This document shows, piece by piece, positions 53,701 to 63,205 of a stretch of 64,000 nucleotides of DNA. The DNA is taken from positions 62,001 through 126,000 of IMG/VR virus record IMGVR_UViG_3300031951_000035, one strand, 5' to 3'. The position numbers were made by a program, and so were the translations under genes. Origin of the DNA: a virus. Under the pieces are notes generated by a model. The model made no database searches and had not been told where the DNA came from. It was given only the letters and a program-made list of their open reading frames with translations. The first letter of the stretch is position 1. The number at the start of each line of letters is the position of its first letter.

Positions 53701-55830
53701 ATGCCGCTACATCTAGCCAACAGAATTAAAGAAACTAGTATATCTTCTGGAAGTGGCATCATAGTACTTGGTGGTGCCCCCGCTACATATCAGCCATTCT
53801 CTTCCGTTTTATCTGATGGCGATATAACATACTATACAGTTGTTGATAATAGTAATTGGGAAGTAGGAATTGGAACATATTCATCAAATACTCTTACAAG
53901 AGATATCATTCTCTCTAGTTCTAATTCTAACAATAAGATTAACCTAGATGGATCTAGTAATGTTTTTATAGCTTATCCTTCTGAAAAAAGCGTCTATAAG
54001 GATGAAGCCGATAGGGTAGTTGCTGGATCTTCTGGTATATTAATTAATGGCGGGATTCCGGGTAATGTATCCGGGGTTCTATATAATGCCAACAGTATAC
54101 TGTACTTTAATGGATATCCCCTGAGTGTTAGCGGGCATCTTCATTCTGCAAGTGACATAACAAATTTCGCTAGCGGAGTTAGTGGGCTGTTGCCAGTAGT
54201 TTCTATCACTGGAGGATATGGAGTTGGTGTTACCAACACTAGCGGTAATCATACTATTTATTCAACTTTAACTACTGTTAGTGAATCTTACTCATTAGTC
54301 ACAACAGTTTTTAATAGGAACGGATCTGTCCTACCAAAGTTCTCTGTCGTTTACATTAGCGGTGGACAGGGAGATCTACCAACAGTCACCCTTGCTTTAG
54401 CGAACGGGGAGCCAAAATCTAGTAAGACATTTGGAATTACAAAAGAAGAAATTCCCGCAATGAGCAGCGGTCATGTTGTTGTGTATGGAAATATCTATGG
54501 AATAGATACGGACCAATTCAACATAAATGCTCCTCATGGGGATGTTAATGGGCGTATTCTATATCTAAGCCCAACAGTGTCTGGCGGATTAACTATTGAT
54601 AAGCCATATGTTCCGAATCATCTTGTATCTGTTGGCACCGTTATTAGAACTCACCAAAATGAAGGTGTATTTAATGTTCGCATACAAAATGGTTTTGAGT
54701 TAGAAGAACTACATAATGTTGCTACCACTGGTGCGGTTAGTGGACAGTTTTTAAAATATAACGGTGGGCTATGGAGAAATACAGGAATACTAAGTTCTGA
54801 TATTAGCGACTTCTCATCTGCTGTTAGCGGTATTTCTCCGAATATTACAATTACGGGAGTTAGCGGCGTAGGAGTCAATAAGAGCGGAAATTCTTATACT
54901 ATCTATACGACTGGAACGTTTGGATTAAGTCAAAGTCAAGTATTAAATTTACTTAATAGTGGCATTAATATTTATGTTATTGACGGAACCGGTAATTTTT
55001 CTTCCTTGTCTGTAAATGGAACTGGAGTGAGCCTTAGTGGACATACCCATACTAGTTCTCAGATTACTGACTTTAATACATCGGTCAATAGCCTAATTTC
55101 TGTTAAAAATGTAAGCGGTAGTGGTTATGTAAATGTAACTGCTACAACTGGGAATTATATAGTTTCTGTTAGCGGTTTACAACCTAGCGGAAACTATAGT
55201 TTGGTAGGTCATAATCATACCGCAAGCAATATAACAGATTTTAATACAGCGACGAGCGGACTTTTAACGCCATATGCTCTATTAAATAGTGGAAACTTTA
55301 ATAGTCTATTTGTCACAGGAGTTCCGGTTAGTCTCAGCGGTCATACACACTCTAGTTCACAAATAACTGATTTTAATTCAGCAGTTAGTGGACTTCTTCC
55401 ATTTACTGGAGTTGTTGGAAGCGGAAATGTCATTATAAGTTCTTCAAATAGAGTCCTGAATATTAGCACAAGCGGTCTTCAACCCAGTGGCAACTATAGC
55501 GTAAGCGGACATTCTCATACCGTTTCTGATATCTCTAATTTTGATAGCGGAGTAAGCGGATTATTACCAGTAAAGGATATCCTGCCCGGTACGAACGTAA
55601 CCATAACTAGCAATAACGGAATTTATACGATTAATTCTTCCGGCGGCGGTAGTGGAGGAGGCAGCGTTTCTGTATCTGATCCAGGCTCTGGGAGATTACT
55701 AACGTCTGATGGAACAAGCTCTGGTATAATTGGTCAAAGTGATTTAACTTTTATCGATAATAGATTAACCGTGAATGGTGTTATAATAAATAACGGAAAC
55801 AACTTATATATGTGGTCAAACTTTAGATAA
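53701..55830 (+). CDS. Fibre-like structural protein with repeats, 709 aa
   Basis: Six or so repeats of the type SGHTHTSSQITDFNSAVSGL (at about 148, 360, 447, 500, 551 and 604) in a Gly/Ser/Thr-rich chain. Such repeats are typical of phage tail fibre or neck appendage proteins that form trimers. Ends without an enzyme domain. Confidence 0.8.
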   Translation: MPLHLANRIKETSISSGSGIIVLGGAPATYQPFSSVLSDGDITYYTVVDNSNWEVGIGTYSSNTLTRDIILSSSNSNNKINLDGSSNVFIAYPSEKSVYKDEADRVVAGSSGILINGGIPGNVSGVLYNANSILYFNGYPLSVSGHLHSASDITNFASGVSGLLPVVSITGGYGVGVTNTSGNHTIYSTLTTVSESYSLVTTVFNRNGSVLPKFSVVYISGGQGDLPTVTLALANGEPKSSKTFGITKEEIPAMSSGHVVVYGNIYGIDTDQFNINAPHGDVNGRILYLSPTVSGGLTIDKPYVPNHLVSVGTVIRTHQNEGVFNVRIQNGFELEELHNVATTGAVSGQFLKYNGGLWRNTGILSSDISDFSSAVSGISPNITITGVSGVGVNKSGNSYTIYTTGTFGLSQSQVLNLLNSGINIYVIDGTGNFSSLSVNGTGVSLSGHTHTSSQITDFNTSVNSLISVKNVSGSGYVNVTATTGNYIVSVSGLQPSGNYSLVGHNHTASNITDFNTATSGLLTPYALLNSGNFNSLFVTGVPVSLSGHTHSSSQITDFNSAVSGLLPFTGVVGSGNVIISSSNRVLNISTSGLQPSGNYSVSGHSHTVSDISNFDSGVSGLLPVKDILPGTNVTITSNNGIYTINSSGGGSGGGSVSVSDPGSGRLLTSDGTSSGIIGQSDLTFIDNRLTVNGVIINNGNNLYMWSNFR

Positions 55831-55841
55831 AGGAAAATAAT

Positions 55842-56240
55842 ATGGCAGATAATCCAGCATTCGCTGTTTTTCCAGAAATTGGAAATGGTTTAGTAACGAT
55901 TCTGAATAACAATAGGGACGGAATTTCAGGTTCTGGATATGTTCCGTTTGTTAGTGGTTCTATAGCTGGCACAAGAGTTGCAGAGATTGTTGTTCATGCA
56001 ACAGGAACGACTGTTGCGGGATTGGCTAGAATCTATATTTCTGGGGTTGGAATAGTTGGTAATCCATTATTTGACGAAATAACTATTGCGGCAGCAACTC
56101 CTTCCGCGAGCGTTAAGGCCACAAGAATTAGTACTACTTATAATAATCTTGTGTTAATGAGTGGGCAAGTTTTAAGTGCCGCTAACAGTATAGGACCAAC
56201 TCAGGGTTTTAACATCATAGCGTTCGGAGCGGACCTGTGA
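55842..56240 (+). CDS. Hypothetical structural protein, 132 aa
   Basis: Beta-rich, Gly/Ser/Ala-rich (GLVTILNNNRDGISGSGYV, RVAEIVVHATGTTVAGLARI). Possible fibre partner or small head fibre. GTGA overlap with the next gene. Confidence 0.7.
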   Translation: MADNPAFAVFPEIGNGLVTILNNNRDGISGSGYVPFVSGSIAGTRVAEIVVHATGTTVAGLARIYISGVGIVGNPLFDEITIAAATPSASVKATRISTTYNNLVLMSGQVLSAANSIGPTQGFNIIAFGADL

Positions 56241-57934
56241 ACAACGGAATAGTTTCTCAAAACTTAAGCTTGAATGATCCCTTTGGTAATCTTCCCAAAG
56301 GATTATTGGGCGTTCCAACCGTTATAAATACTCCCTATCATTTTCCCCCAAATACGGACTGGAGCGTTAATACAAATAATTTAGTCTTGGTTTTTGATAC
56401 TAGATTAACGTTTTCTCGTTCTTTATATGGCACAATACAAGTTCCGTCAACAACTATTTATCTACAGATACGTACTCTCGCAACACAAAGAGCTATCATA
56501 GATTGGGGAGATGGATCAACCACAATTTTACAAGAGGCGGGTTTTTCTACCCAATCACACACTTATGCGTGTCACGGAGTTTATACTGTTCAAATTTCTA
56601 GTGTAACATCATTTGATTTTGGAACAAGTGCGAATCTTTTAGATACTAGAGCATTAATTAAGTGTAATTCATTTGGCAAGATTCCATTTGGGGCGATTTC
56701 CTTGACATTCACCTTTGCAGAAAATGTAAATTTGATAGATTGTCCAGAAACTATTCCAACTGGAATAACGAGTATGAACAATTTTTTTCGCAGATGCTCT
56801 AACTTTAATAATTCAAAAGTTAGTTACTGGAATACTAGTAATATAGTCGATATAAATAACGCATTTCTTGCGGCAACTAATTTTAATCAGCCATTATATT
56901 GGAATACTAGCAAAGTTACTAGTATGCAGAATACATTTAACTCTTGTGTTGTTTTTCAAGGACAAGGATTAGAAAACTGGGATGTGAGTGGTGTTACTAA
57001 TATGGGTGATATGTTCATTAATTGTTCAAATTTTAATGCAAATTTAAGTTCATGGGATGTAAGAAGCCTAAGAACGTGTCCGACAATATTTTCTTCTTGT
57101 CCTTCTTTCATCGGGAGTGGACTGAGCAATTGGCAATTGAGGCCGGTAGGTACTATACAGAATATGTTCTCTAGTTGCACAAGATTAGGTAGCGGATTAC
57201 CACTAACTCTGAGTAACTGGAATGTTACTGGAGTTACCAGCATGAATAGTTTGTTTAGTTTTTGTACGAATCTAACAAATTTAACCATAAGCGGATGGCG
57301 GGGGGCGAATGGATGTATTCATGATAATATGTTTGCCAATGCAAATATAAGTGGAAGTTATCTCCCTAATTGGGTATTTTCTAGTGGAAATAGTTGCAAC
57401 AATTTATTTGGTGGTTGTAATATGGCAAATGTATCCGGTTTAAGTAGCTGGAATACTAGCGGTATAACTAATCCTAGATCTATGTTTGCGGGAGCGACGA
57501 ACTTAAATTCTATAGACAGTATTTCAAATTGGGATACTAGAAATTTTACTGATACGAGAAGTATGTTTCAGACTAATTTTAATCAGAATCTTAGTGGGTG
57601 GAATGTTTCTAAGGTTACTACTATGGAGGCGATGTTTGCGTCTAATCCCGTGTTTGCCGGCAGCGGGCTAGAAAATTGGAATTTAGCAGGACTTAATGTT
57701 TCATCAGCTTTGAACTTATTCCTAGTCAATGGAGGAATACCATCTGGGCAATATGATTTAATACTCAATAGCTGGGCATCTAAAACAGGATTGTCTCAAA
57801 ACGGAGTAGCAAATTGGTTTTCGCCAATGACTCCGAATTTTGGGAATAGTAAATTCACCGCGGCCGGCAGCGGGGCGAGAGAGGCTTTACGAGCATACGG
57901 TTGGGTTTTTTCAGACGGAGGCTTACAAACATGA
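56237..57934 (+). CDS. DUF285 (BspA-like) repeat adhesin-like protein, 565 aa (GTG start)
   Basis: About twelve repeats of the type MFINCSNFNANLSSWDVRSL and NTSKVTSMQNTFNSCVVF, the DUF285 surface-protein repeat. N-terminal ~180 residues include a PKD-like segment (DWGDGSTTI). Repeats of this kind act in adhesion on bacterial or eukaryotic surfaces, so it may help bind host or other surfaces. Confidence 0.85.
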   Translation: MNNGIVSQNLSLNDPFGNLPKGLLGVPTVINTPYHFPPNTDWSVNTNNLVLVFDTRLTFSRSLYGTIQVPSTTIYLQIRTLATQRAIIDWGDGSTTILQEAGFSTQSHTYACHGVYTVQISSVTSFDFGTSANLLDTRALIKCNSFGKIPFGAISLTFTFAENVNLIDCPETIPTGITSMNNFFRRCSNFNNSKVSYWNTSNIVDINNAFLAATNFNQPLYWNTSKVTSMQNTFNSCVVFQGQGLENWDVSGVTNMGDMFINCSNFNANLSSWDVRSLRTCPTIFSSCPSFIGSGLSNWQLRPVGTIQNMFSSCTRLGSGLPLTLSNWNVTGVTSMNSLFSFCTNLTNLTISGWRGANGCIHDNMFANANISGSYLPNWVFSSGNSCNNLFGGCNMANVSGLSSWNTSGITNPRSMFAGATNLNSIDSISNWDTRNFTDTRSMFQTNFNQNLSGWNVSKVTTMEAMFASNPVFAGSGLENWNLAGLNVSSALNLFLVNGGIPSGQYDLILNSWASKTGLSQNGVANWFSPMTPNFGNSKFTAAGSGAREALRAYGWVFSDGGLQT

Positions 57935-58533
57935 GCAGTGAAATTAGAGCCGGCAATCAGAGAATATACTGGATAATTAGTAACGGTAATGGATATATCG
58001 ATGGAGTTACCGATCCAAACTTAGTGACCACTGTTGGTTATGGAATGCATATTTATTGGCTTGGTATTGACTTTCAAGAATATCAGAATGCCTGTGTGAT
58101 GGCGGGAATAGTCCCTAGTACTAGTCCAGATATTCCTACAACTAGCGATAACCCGATAATCCTTCAACCATTAATGTTAATAAATAATCTATCTCAAAAA
58201 TTAGACGAATCCGCTGAACAAAAAGAAAAAATGGAAATTGTAATAACAGATATCGAAACTAAATTAGATAGAGTAAATAGCGTTATTCCCGGTCAGAGAA
58301 TTAGTGCCAGACAGGCAAGATTATGGTTAATCCAAAATGGAGTATCTCTCGATGATATATATTCCGTGATAGATTCTATAGAAGATCAACTGATAAGAGA
58401 GTCTATAAAAGCGGAATGGGAATATGCTCCGTATATTGAGAGAAATCACGCATGGATAAGTCAATTAACTGTTGTTCTTGGTTTATCAGAAGAAGATCTT
58501 GATAGAGCATTCCAAGAAGCCTCGCTGTTATAA
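57931..58533 (+). CDS. Hypothetical structural protein, 200 aa
   Basis: The start at MSSEIRAGNQRIYWIISNGN is set by ATGA overlap. C-terminal ISARQARLWLIQNGVSLDDI and IKAEWEYAPYIERNHAW match a domain common at the end of phage fibre-associated proteins (possibly a chaperone or assembly domain). Ends at 58533. Confidence 0.7.
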   Translation: MSSEIRAGNQRIYWIISNGNGYIDGVTDPNLVTTVGYGMHIYWLGIDFQEYQNACVMAGIVPSTSPDIPTTSDNPIILQPLMLINNLSQKLDESAEQKEKMEIVITDIETKLDRVNSVIPGQRISARQARLWLIQNGVSLDDIYSVIDSIEDQLIRESIKAEWEYAPYIERNHAWISQLTVVLGLSEEDLDRAFQEASLL

Positions 58534-58573
58534 AAATGGATATATATGGAGTATACTAATATGGAAGAGACTT

Positions 58574-58762
58574 ATGTTTTGTGAAGCACCAATTTGTGAT
58601 TTGCCATTTTCTTCTTTTGTTTTTATAACTACCGTTACGGTTGAAGTTTTTAATTTCGACCTAGATATACAGCAATTAAGTAGTTTTGTTTTTGATATAA
58701 GTCAATATAATAATTTTACACTAGATATTAACAATTCAAATAATTTTATCGTATTTAAATAG
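58574..58762 (+). CDS. Hypothetical small protein, 62 aa
   Basis: MFCEAPICDLPFSSFVFITT then repeated hydrophobic-polar strands FNFDLDIQQLSSFVFDIS. SD GGAAGAG. The repeated FxxDI pattern suggests a small beta protein. Confidence 0.6.
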   Translation: MFCEAPICDLPFSSFVFITTVTVEVFNFDLDIQQLSSFVFDISQYNNFTLDINNSNNFIVFK

Positions 58763-58770
58763 GCTAAAAT

Positions 58771-59076
58771 ATGGCTAGCGAAATACATGTTGGTGATATT
58801 GGAACTCAGTTGATCATGACCGTTAAAGATAATGGTGAAATTGTAGACATTTCCAATGCATCATTATTACAGGTTATTATTAGAAAACCAGATGGACAAT
58901 CATATACTAAAACAGGAACTTTATATACTAACGGTGTAGATGGTAAAATGTATTATTCATCTATTTCGGGCGATTTTAATGTGGCGGGAAATTATAAACT
59001 TCAAGGGAAGGTGACTTTGCCGGGTGGGATTTATTATACTAGTATTTCTGACTTTAAAGTGTATTGCAACCTATAA
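58771..59076 (+). CDS. BppU-like structural protein, 101 aa
   Basis: DIGTQLIMTVKDNGEIVDIS then VIIRKPDGQSYTKTGTLYTN and GNYKLQGKVTLPGG resemble the N-terminal domain of phage baseplate/fibre adaptor (BppU) proteins. Inference from pattern. Confidence 0.65.
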   Translation: MASEIHVGDIGTQLIMTVKDNGEIVDISNASLLQVIIRKPDGQSYTKTGTLYTNGVDGKMYYSSISGDFNVAGNYKLQGKVTLPGGIYYTSISDFKVYCNL

Positions 59077-59085
59077 GGGGGTATT

Positions 59086-59616
59086 ATGTCTTGGCAAGGC
59101 GAAATGACAACTATAGTGCGAACACTTATAAGTGACGTAGATCCGACAAACTATACATATTCTAATTCCCGACTAGAAACTTCAATTCTAGTTGCAGCAC
59201 AGATTGTTCTAACAGAAGTTGATTTTGAGAATATCTATACTGTGGATGTTGAACAGTGTTATTTGCGTCCAGATCCAACTGATCCAACAACGGGATTATC
59301 AACGGTGAATAAGGACGATGCTTTCATTAATTTAGTTTCACTTAAAACAGCAGTAATAATTATGGGAAGCGAGATGAAAACATCCGCTCTTAGTGCATTA
59401 AAAGTTGTAGATGGTCCAAGTTCGATAGATTACACGGCTGTTGCAACAAATATAAAATACCTATATGAATACGCCCACAAGACTTACGAACAATTTAAAT
59501 TTAATTATATTGCAGGAAATAACGCTGTTGGTAAAGCAATTCTTAGTCCATATTCTCCAGGCAGCAATGTCGTGGCTAGATATGGTAGTAGTACATTTAG
59601 ACAATATCTCAGATAA
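59086..59616 (+). CDS. Probable head-tail adaptor, 176 aa
   Basis: MSWQGEMTTIVRTLISDVDP then helices around ETSILVAAQIVLTEVDFEN and KTAVIIMGSEMKTSALS. Position after the fibres and before neck genes suggests a connector; no decisive motif. Confidence 0.55.
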   Translation: MSWQGEMTTIVRTLISDVDPTNYTYSNSRLETSILVAAQIVLTEVDFENIYTVDVEQCYLRPDPTDPTTGLSTVNKDDAFINLVSLKTAVIIMGSEMKTSALSALKVVDGPSSIDYTAVATNIKYLYEYAHKTYEQFKFNYIAGNNAVGKAILSPYSPGSNVVARYGSSTFRQYLR

Positions 59617-59627
59617 GGATAATAAAC

Positions 59628-59831
59628 ATGCCTGACGTTATACAAAAAGTGATAAGTGCCAATGATTATAAAAATGGTTCAGTAGTAGTTTCTGTAGATA
59701 AACTTGGAGTAGTAACAAATCATACTATAAATCCAAAAATTAATCAGACTTCACAGATTCCAACACAAAGTGGCATTTTAGATAATAGATTTGATGACGT
59801 TAGATATTACAGTGGAGATACATCAGCATAA
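59628..59831 (+). CDS. Hypothetical protein, 67 aa
   Basis: MPDVIQKVISANDYKNGSVV, then VSVDKLGVVTNHTINPKIN. Ends one base before the next gene. Unknown, likely structural. Confidence 0.65.
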   Translation: MPDVIQKVISANDYKNGSVVVSVDKLGVVTNHTINPKINQTSQIPTQSGILDNRFDDVRYYSGDTSA

Positions 59832-60310
59832 TGCTTAAAATTCCAGACATTATAGGTATAAAATATGCAGAAGTAATGGATTCTTTTTTAGAATCCGATT
59901 TATACACTGTTCCTTGTCAGCTTGTTTATAATGAACAAATAGAAGTTATAGACAATCAGATGCCTCCAGTGAGGCAAAATAAAACGATGAATTTACAAGA
60001 TATGCATCCAAGCAATGGTTTTAAAAGAGGTGATAAGTCTTTTAGAACAATCGAAACAACAGAAAATATTTCACTTCGAATGTATTGGGACAAAAAAGAT
60101 TTTCAAAAATTTGGTCATATACAAGTTCAGGACGGAGTTGTAATGACAATCACAAAGTATGAAAATCTTGATAAATTTAATAAGGCAATAGCATTACTTG
60201 TATGTACAGATAAAACATCTCATCAAGAATGGCGTTTTATAAAATCAGCAGAACCAATTGTGCATGGATTAAATAATAATTATCTCATGGCATTTTGGAG
60301 GCGTGCATAG
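59831..60310 (+). CDS. Probable head-tail connector, 159 aa
   Basis: MLKIPDIIGIKYAEVMDSFL, NEQIEVIDNQMPPVRQNKTM and RMYWDKKDFQKFGHIQVQD: beta-rich, of a size and place typical of neck stopper proteins. Overlap TAATG with the previous gene. Confidence 0.6.
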   Translation: MLKIPDIIGIKYAEVMDSFLESDLYTVPCQLVYNEQIEVIDNQMPPVRQNKTMNLQDMHPSNGFKRGDKSFRTIETTENISLRMYWDKKDFQKFGHIQVQDGVVMTITKYENLDKFNKAIALLVCTDKTSHQEWRFIKSAEPIVHGLNNNYLMAFWRRA

Positions 60311-60954
60311 TGTTAATTGGTAATTTAACTATAACCGATACTAGTGTATTTGAAAAGGCCGCATTAGACTTTGCGACTAAGAATATCAAATTTACTGGAA
60401 CTATATCAGACGATGTTAAATTTCAAATTGGTGTACTTATATTAAAAGCGTTAATGGATTCTCCAACCACACAAGAATTATTATCTGGTAAACTAAGGGA
60501 TGACCTGGGTTTATTTGGAAATCTTGTTAATTCAACCATTGAGGCCATTGCTAAACACATTACAGATGGTATGGAAATAGAAGCACCAAAAAAGGGAAAA
60601 AAACTACCAACCATCAAACTTAAGTTTATGGCACAGGATGTCAATAAGATTATTAAAGTTCCGGGAGCGAGCTTTCAAAGCAAAGGTGGATCAGTTGATT
60701 GGCTAGAATGGCTATTAACCCGTGGAACTCAAATAATTATTTCAGATTATTGGATTTTCTCAGAGGCAGAGGGCAAAACTAGATCTGGCGGTAAAAAGGT
60801 AATGCAAAAAATATCTAAAACCCCAAGAGATCCGTTTCGTATTGACCCAAAACATGCTGGGACTGTTAAAGATAATTTTGTTACCAGGGCATTAGACTCA
60901 ATAAAAGACGATATTTCTACACTTGTTATGTCATCAATGATGGGAACTAACTAA
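60310..60954 (+). CDS. Hypothetical virion protein, 214 aa (GTG start)
   Basis: GTG at 60310 has GGAGG 8 nt upstream. Contains helices DFATKNIKFTGTISDDVKFQ, a Lys-rich middle and FVTRALDSIKDDISTLVM. Possibly tail completion or neck protein; not recognised. Confidence 0.6.
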   Translation: MLIGNLTITDTSVFEKAALDFATKNIKFTGTISDDVKFQIGVLILKALMDSPTTQELLSGKLRDDLGLFGNLVNSTIEAIAKHITDGMEIEAPKKGKKLPTIKLKFMAQDVNKIIKVPGASFQSKGGSVDWLEWLLTRGTQIIISDYWIFSEAEGKTRSGGKKVMQKISKTPRDPFRIDPKHAGTVKDNFVTRALDSIKDDISTLVMSSMMGTN

Positions 60955-61907
60955 TGGCAACATTAAAGGGTTTTAATACTTTTGGTGATGCTACTGTCAC
61001 TACTCATTTACGAGAAAATCTGATTTCATTATTTGATTATGGACTAATTGAAAAATCGGCCTTTATTAATGTGGATATACCATCAACCGGATATTATGGC
61101 GGATTAGAACATAAACTTGCTTTAGTTGATGATCATAGATATCAGAGCGGTCAGGTTTGGGAGGGATTTCGATCTAATTGGGTTTGGGAAAGCGGAATGG
61201 GGGCTTTTACTAGCACAAACAATGCTTATCCTGGCGTTTCTGGCGTTTATGTAAACAATGTTTTTTATCCAACCTCTACAACAGGTACATATTCACATCA
61301 TATAAACCATCAGCTTGGAAGAGTCATATTTAATAGCCCGATAGCTACAAACTCCTCTGTTACATGTAGATATAGTTATAAATATGTCAATGTAACAAAA
61401 GCTGATGGACTAGAATGGTTCAAACAAATTCAGCAAAATTCAGAAAGATCTGAAAATCCTAATTTTATTAATAATGAGGGAGAATGGGGGATGTTAGCAG
61501 ATAATAGACTCCAACTTCCAGCTATTGGTATAGAGATAATCAATTATAGAAAAATGACTCCCTATGCCCTTGGTGGTGGACAGCATATTTTTACTGATTT
61601 TCTTTTTCATTGCGTGGCAGAGGATGTATATACAAGAGATCATTTAGTAGATATTATAACGCTGCAAAATCAAAAAGTTATGAAAACTTATGATTTAGAT
61701 AAAATTGCGGCAGATAATGCTTTTCCACTTGATTATAGAGGCGTTCCAATATCTGGTGCCCTGTTGTATCCTGATCTTTTATCAAAATATGAGGGTAATT
61801 ATATCCGCCTTATTGATTCAAGTATTGATGCAATATATCCACTTGGGACAAATGTTCATATAGGATCTGTTAAGGTAACAACAGAAACCGTACTTTTTGG
61901 TGTATAA
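60954..61907 (+). CDS. Hypothetical virion structural protein, 317 aa
   Basis: MATLKGFNTFGDATVTTHLR, GYYGGLEHKLALVDDHRYQS and ENPNFINNEGEWGML. Gly/Tyr/Asn-rich beta protein. One-base TAATG overlap with the previous gene. Unknown fold. Confidence 0.6.
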   Translation: MATLKGFNTFGDATVTTHLRENLISLFDYGLIEKSAFINVDIPSTGYYGGLEHKLALVDDHRYQSGQVWEGFRSNWVWESGMGAFTSTNNAYPGVSGVYVNNVFYPTSTTGTYSHHINHQLGRVIFNSPIATNSSVTCRYSYKYVNVTKADGLEWFKQIQQNSERSENPNFINNEGEWGMLADNRLQLPAIGIEIINYRKMTPYALGGGQHIFTDFLFHCVAEDVYTRDHLVDIITLQNQKVMKTYDLDKIAADNAFPLDYRGVPISGALLYPDLLSKYEGNYIRLIDSSIDAIYPLGTNVHIGSVKVTTETVLFGV

Positions 61908-61943
61908 ACTATAAATCACCCCCTTTTTTTTTGGAGTAAACAA

Positions 61944-63146
61944 ATGCCCAGAGCTACAAATAATAATAAAAGAGTATTTTATGCAACACAGGCTGTTGCT
62001 ATTGGAGATATGGGTGCGACAACAGTTAAAGATAGCTGGCAGGCATCTACTGGAGGCACAGACTTTATTGGCACCGGAAATCTCATGATTGCACACGGAC
62101 TCCAATCAATTGGTGTCACAACTAACTTTAATCTAGAACAAATTTTCGAACTTGGTCAGCTTTCTCTTTATGAGAACTATGAAGAAGTTCCCGATATTGA
62201 AGTTACTTTTGAAAAAGTTCTTGACGGTTATACATTAATGTATCATGCCGGAACTCCAAGTGCCGTAAGTCCAACACTTACTGGTCGTGCCAACGCAAGA
62301 ACAGACGTTAGAATGGCTGTTGGTGTTGATACAAACGAATATATGGCAAGCGGTGTCAACTCTGGTGTTGCTGAACTATACTGCTCAGGTATGTATATTA
62401 GTTCAGTATCATATACTCTTGGAACTGATGGGAACTTTACTGAATCAACAACTTTTGTTGGCAACAATAAAGACTGGATTACAACAACAGGTACTGGCGG
62501 CGTATTAACAAGCGATGCCAACGGTGCGTTAGTTGCGGCATTAAGTACCGGTGTTTTTGGAAGCAATGCCCCAGGAAGTCCAAACAATAGCGTTCTAAGA
62601 CGCAACAATCTTGTTATTGGATCTGGTTTCGTGGCATTAGGTTCTGGAACATTTAGAACAGAAGTTCCAAACCTACTTGACGGTGGAGCGGCGGGCACTC
62701 TTACAAACTCTAAGTATATTGGCTCAACATCTGGTCCATATATTCAATCTATTAGTATAAGTTGCGATCTTGGTCGTGAAAATATTCAACAGCTTGGTAA
62801 GAAGGGGCCATACTATCGTTATGTAAGTTTTCCCGTAGATGTTACATGCGATATTGAAGTAACTGCTACTGGTGGGGACAATGTTGATGCTCTAGAAGAA
62901 GGCGATCCTTCAACCGGCAAGAATCTATCAAATCATTCGATTCAGCTTGTACTATCAGACAGCACTGTTTTCCAGCTTGGAAAGAAAAATAAGCTTACAA
63001 GCGTATCTTATGGTGGTGGTGATGCCGGCGGTGGTAATGCAACAATTACATATAGTTTTACAAATTCTAATGACTTTGTTGTACTACATTCTGGCGACCC
63101 AATGGTTATGGCAACTAGTGCTTATTGGAAAGACTGGTTTGCATGA
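61944..63146 (+). CDS. Probable major tail tube protein, 400 aa
   Basis: NFNLEQIFELGQLSLYENYE, EVPDIEVTFEKVLDGYTLMY and SISISCDLGRENIQQLGKKG with PYYRYVSFPVDVTCDIEV match the pattern of phage tail tube proteins (repeated beta with QLG). SD GGAG. Highly expressed codons. Confidence 0.7.
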   Translation: MPRATNNNKRVFYATQAVAIGDMGATTVKDSWQASTGGTDFIGTGNLMIAHGLQSIGVTTNFNLEQIFELGQLSLYENYEEVPDIEVTFEKVLDGYTLMYHAGTPSAVSPTLTGRANARTDVRMAVGVDTNEYMASGVNSGVAELYCSGMYISSVSYTLGTDGNFTESTTFVGNNKDWITTTGTGGVLTSDANGALVAALSTGVFGSNAPGSPNNSVLRRNNLVIGSGFVALGSGTFRTEVPNLLDGGAAGTLTNSKYIGSTSGPYIQSISISCDLGRENIQQLGKKGPYYRYVSFPVDVTCDIEVTATGGDNVDALEEGDPSTGKNLSNHSIQLVLSDSTVFQLGKKNKLTSVSYGGGDAGGGNATITYSFTNSNDFVVLHSGDPMVMATSAYWKDWFA

Positions 63147-63157
63147 TAGTGTTGGTA

Positions 63158-63183
63158 TGAGGGGGGAAATATTTCCCCCCTCA
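63158..63183. terminator. Symmetric GC hairpin after the tail tube gene
   Basis: A 26-nt perfect palindrome (TGAGGGGGGAAAT and its complement) 12 nt past the stop. No U-tract follows; it may be a terminator or a processing site. Confidence 0.5.
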
Positions 63184-63205
63184 ATTGGACTTTCAGGACG
63201 GAAAA

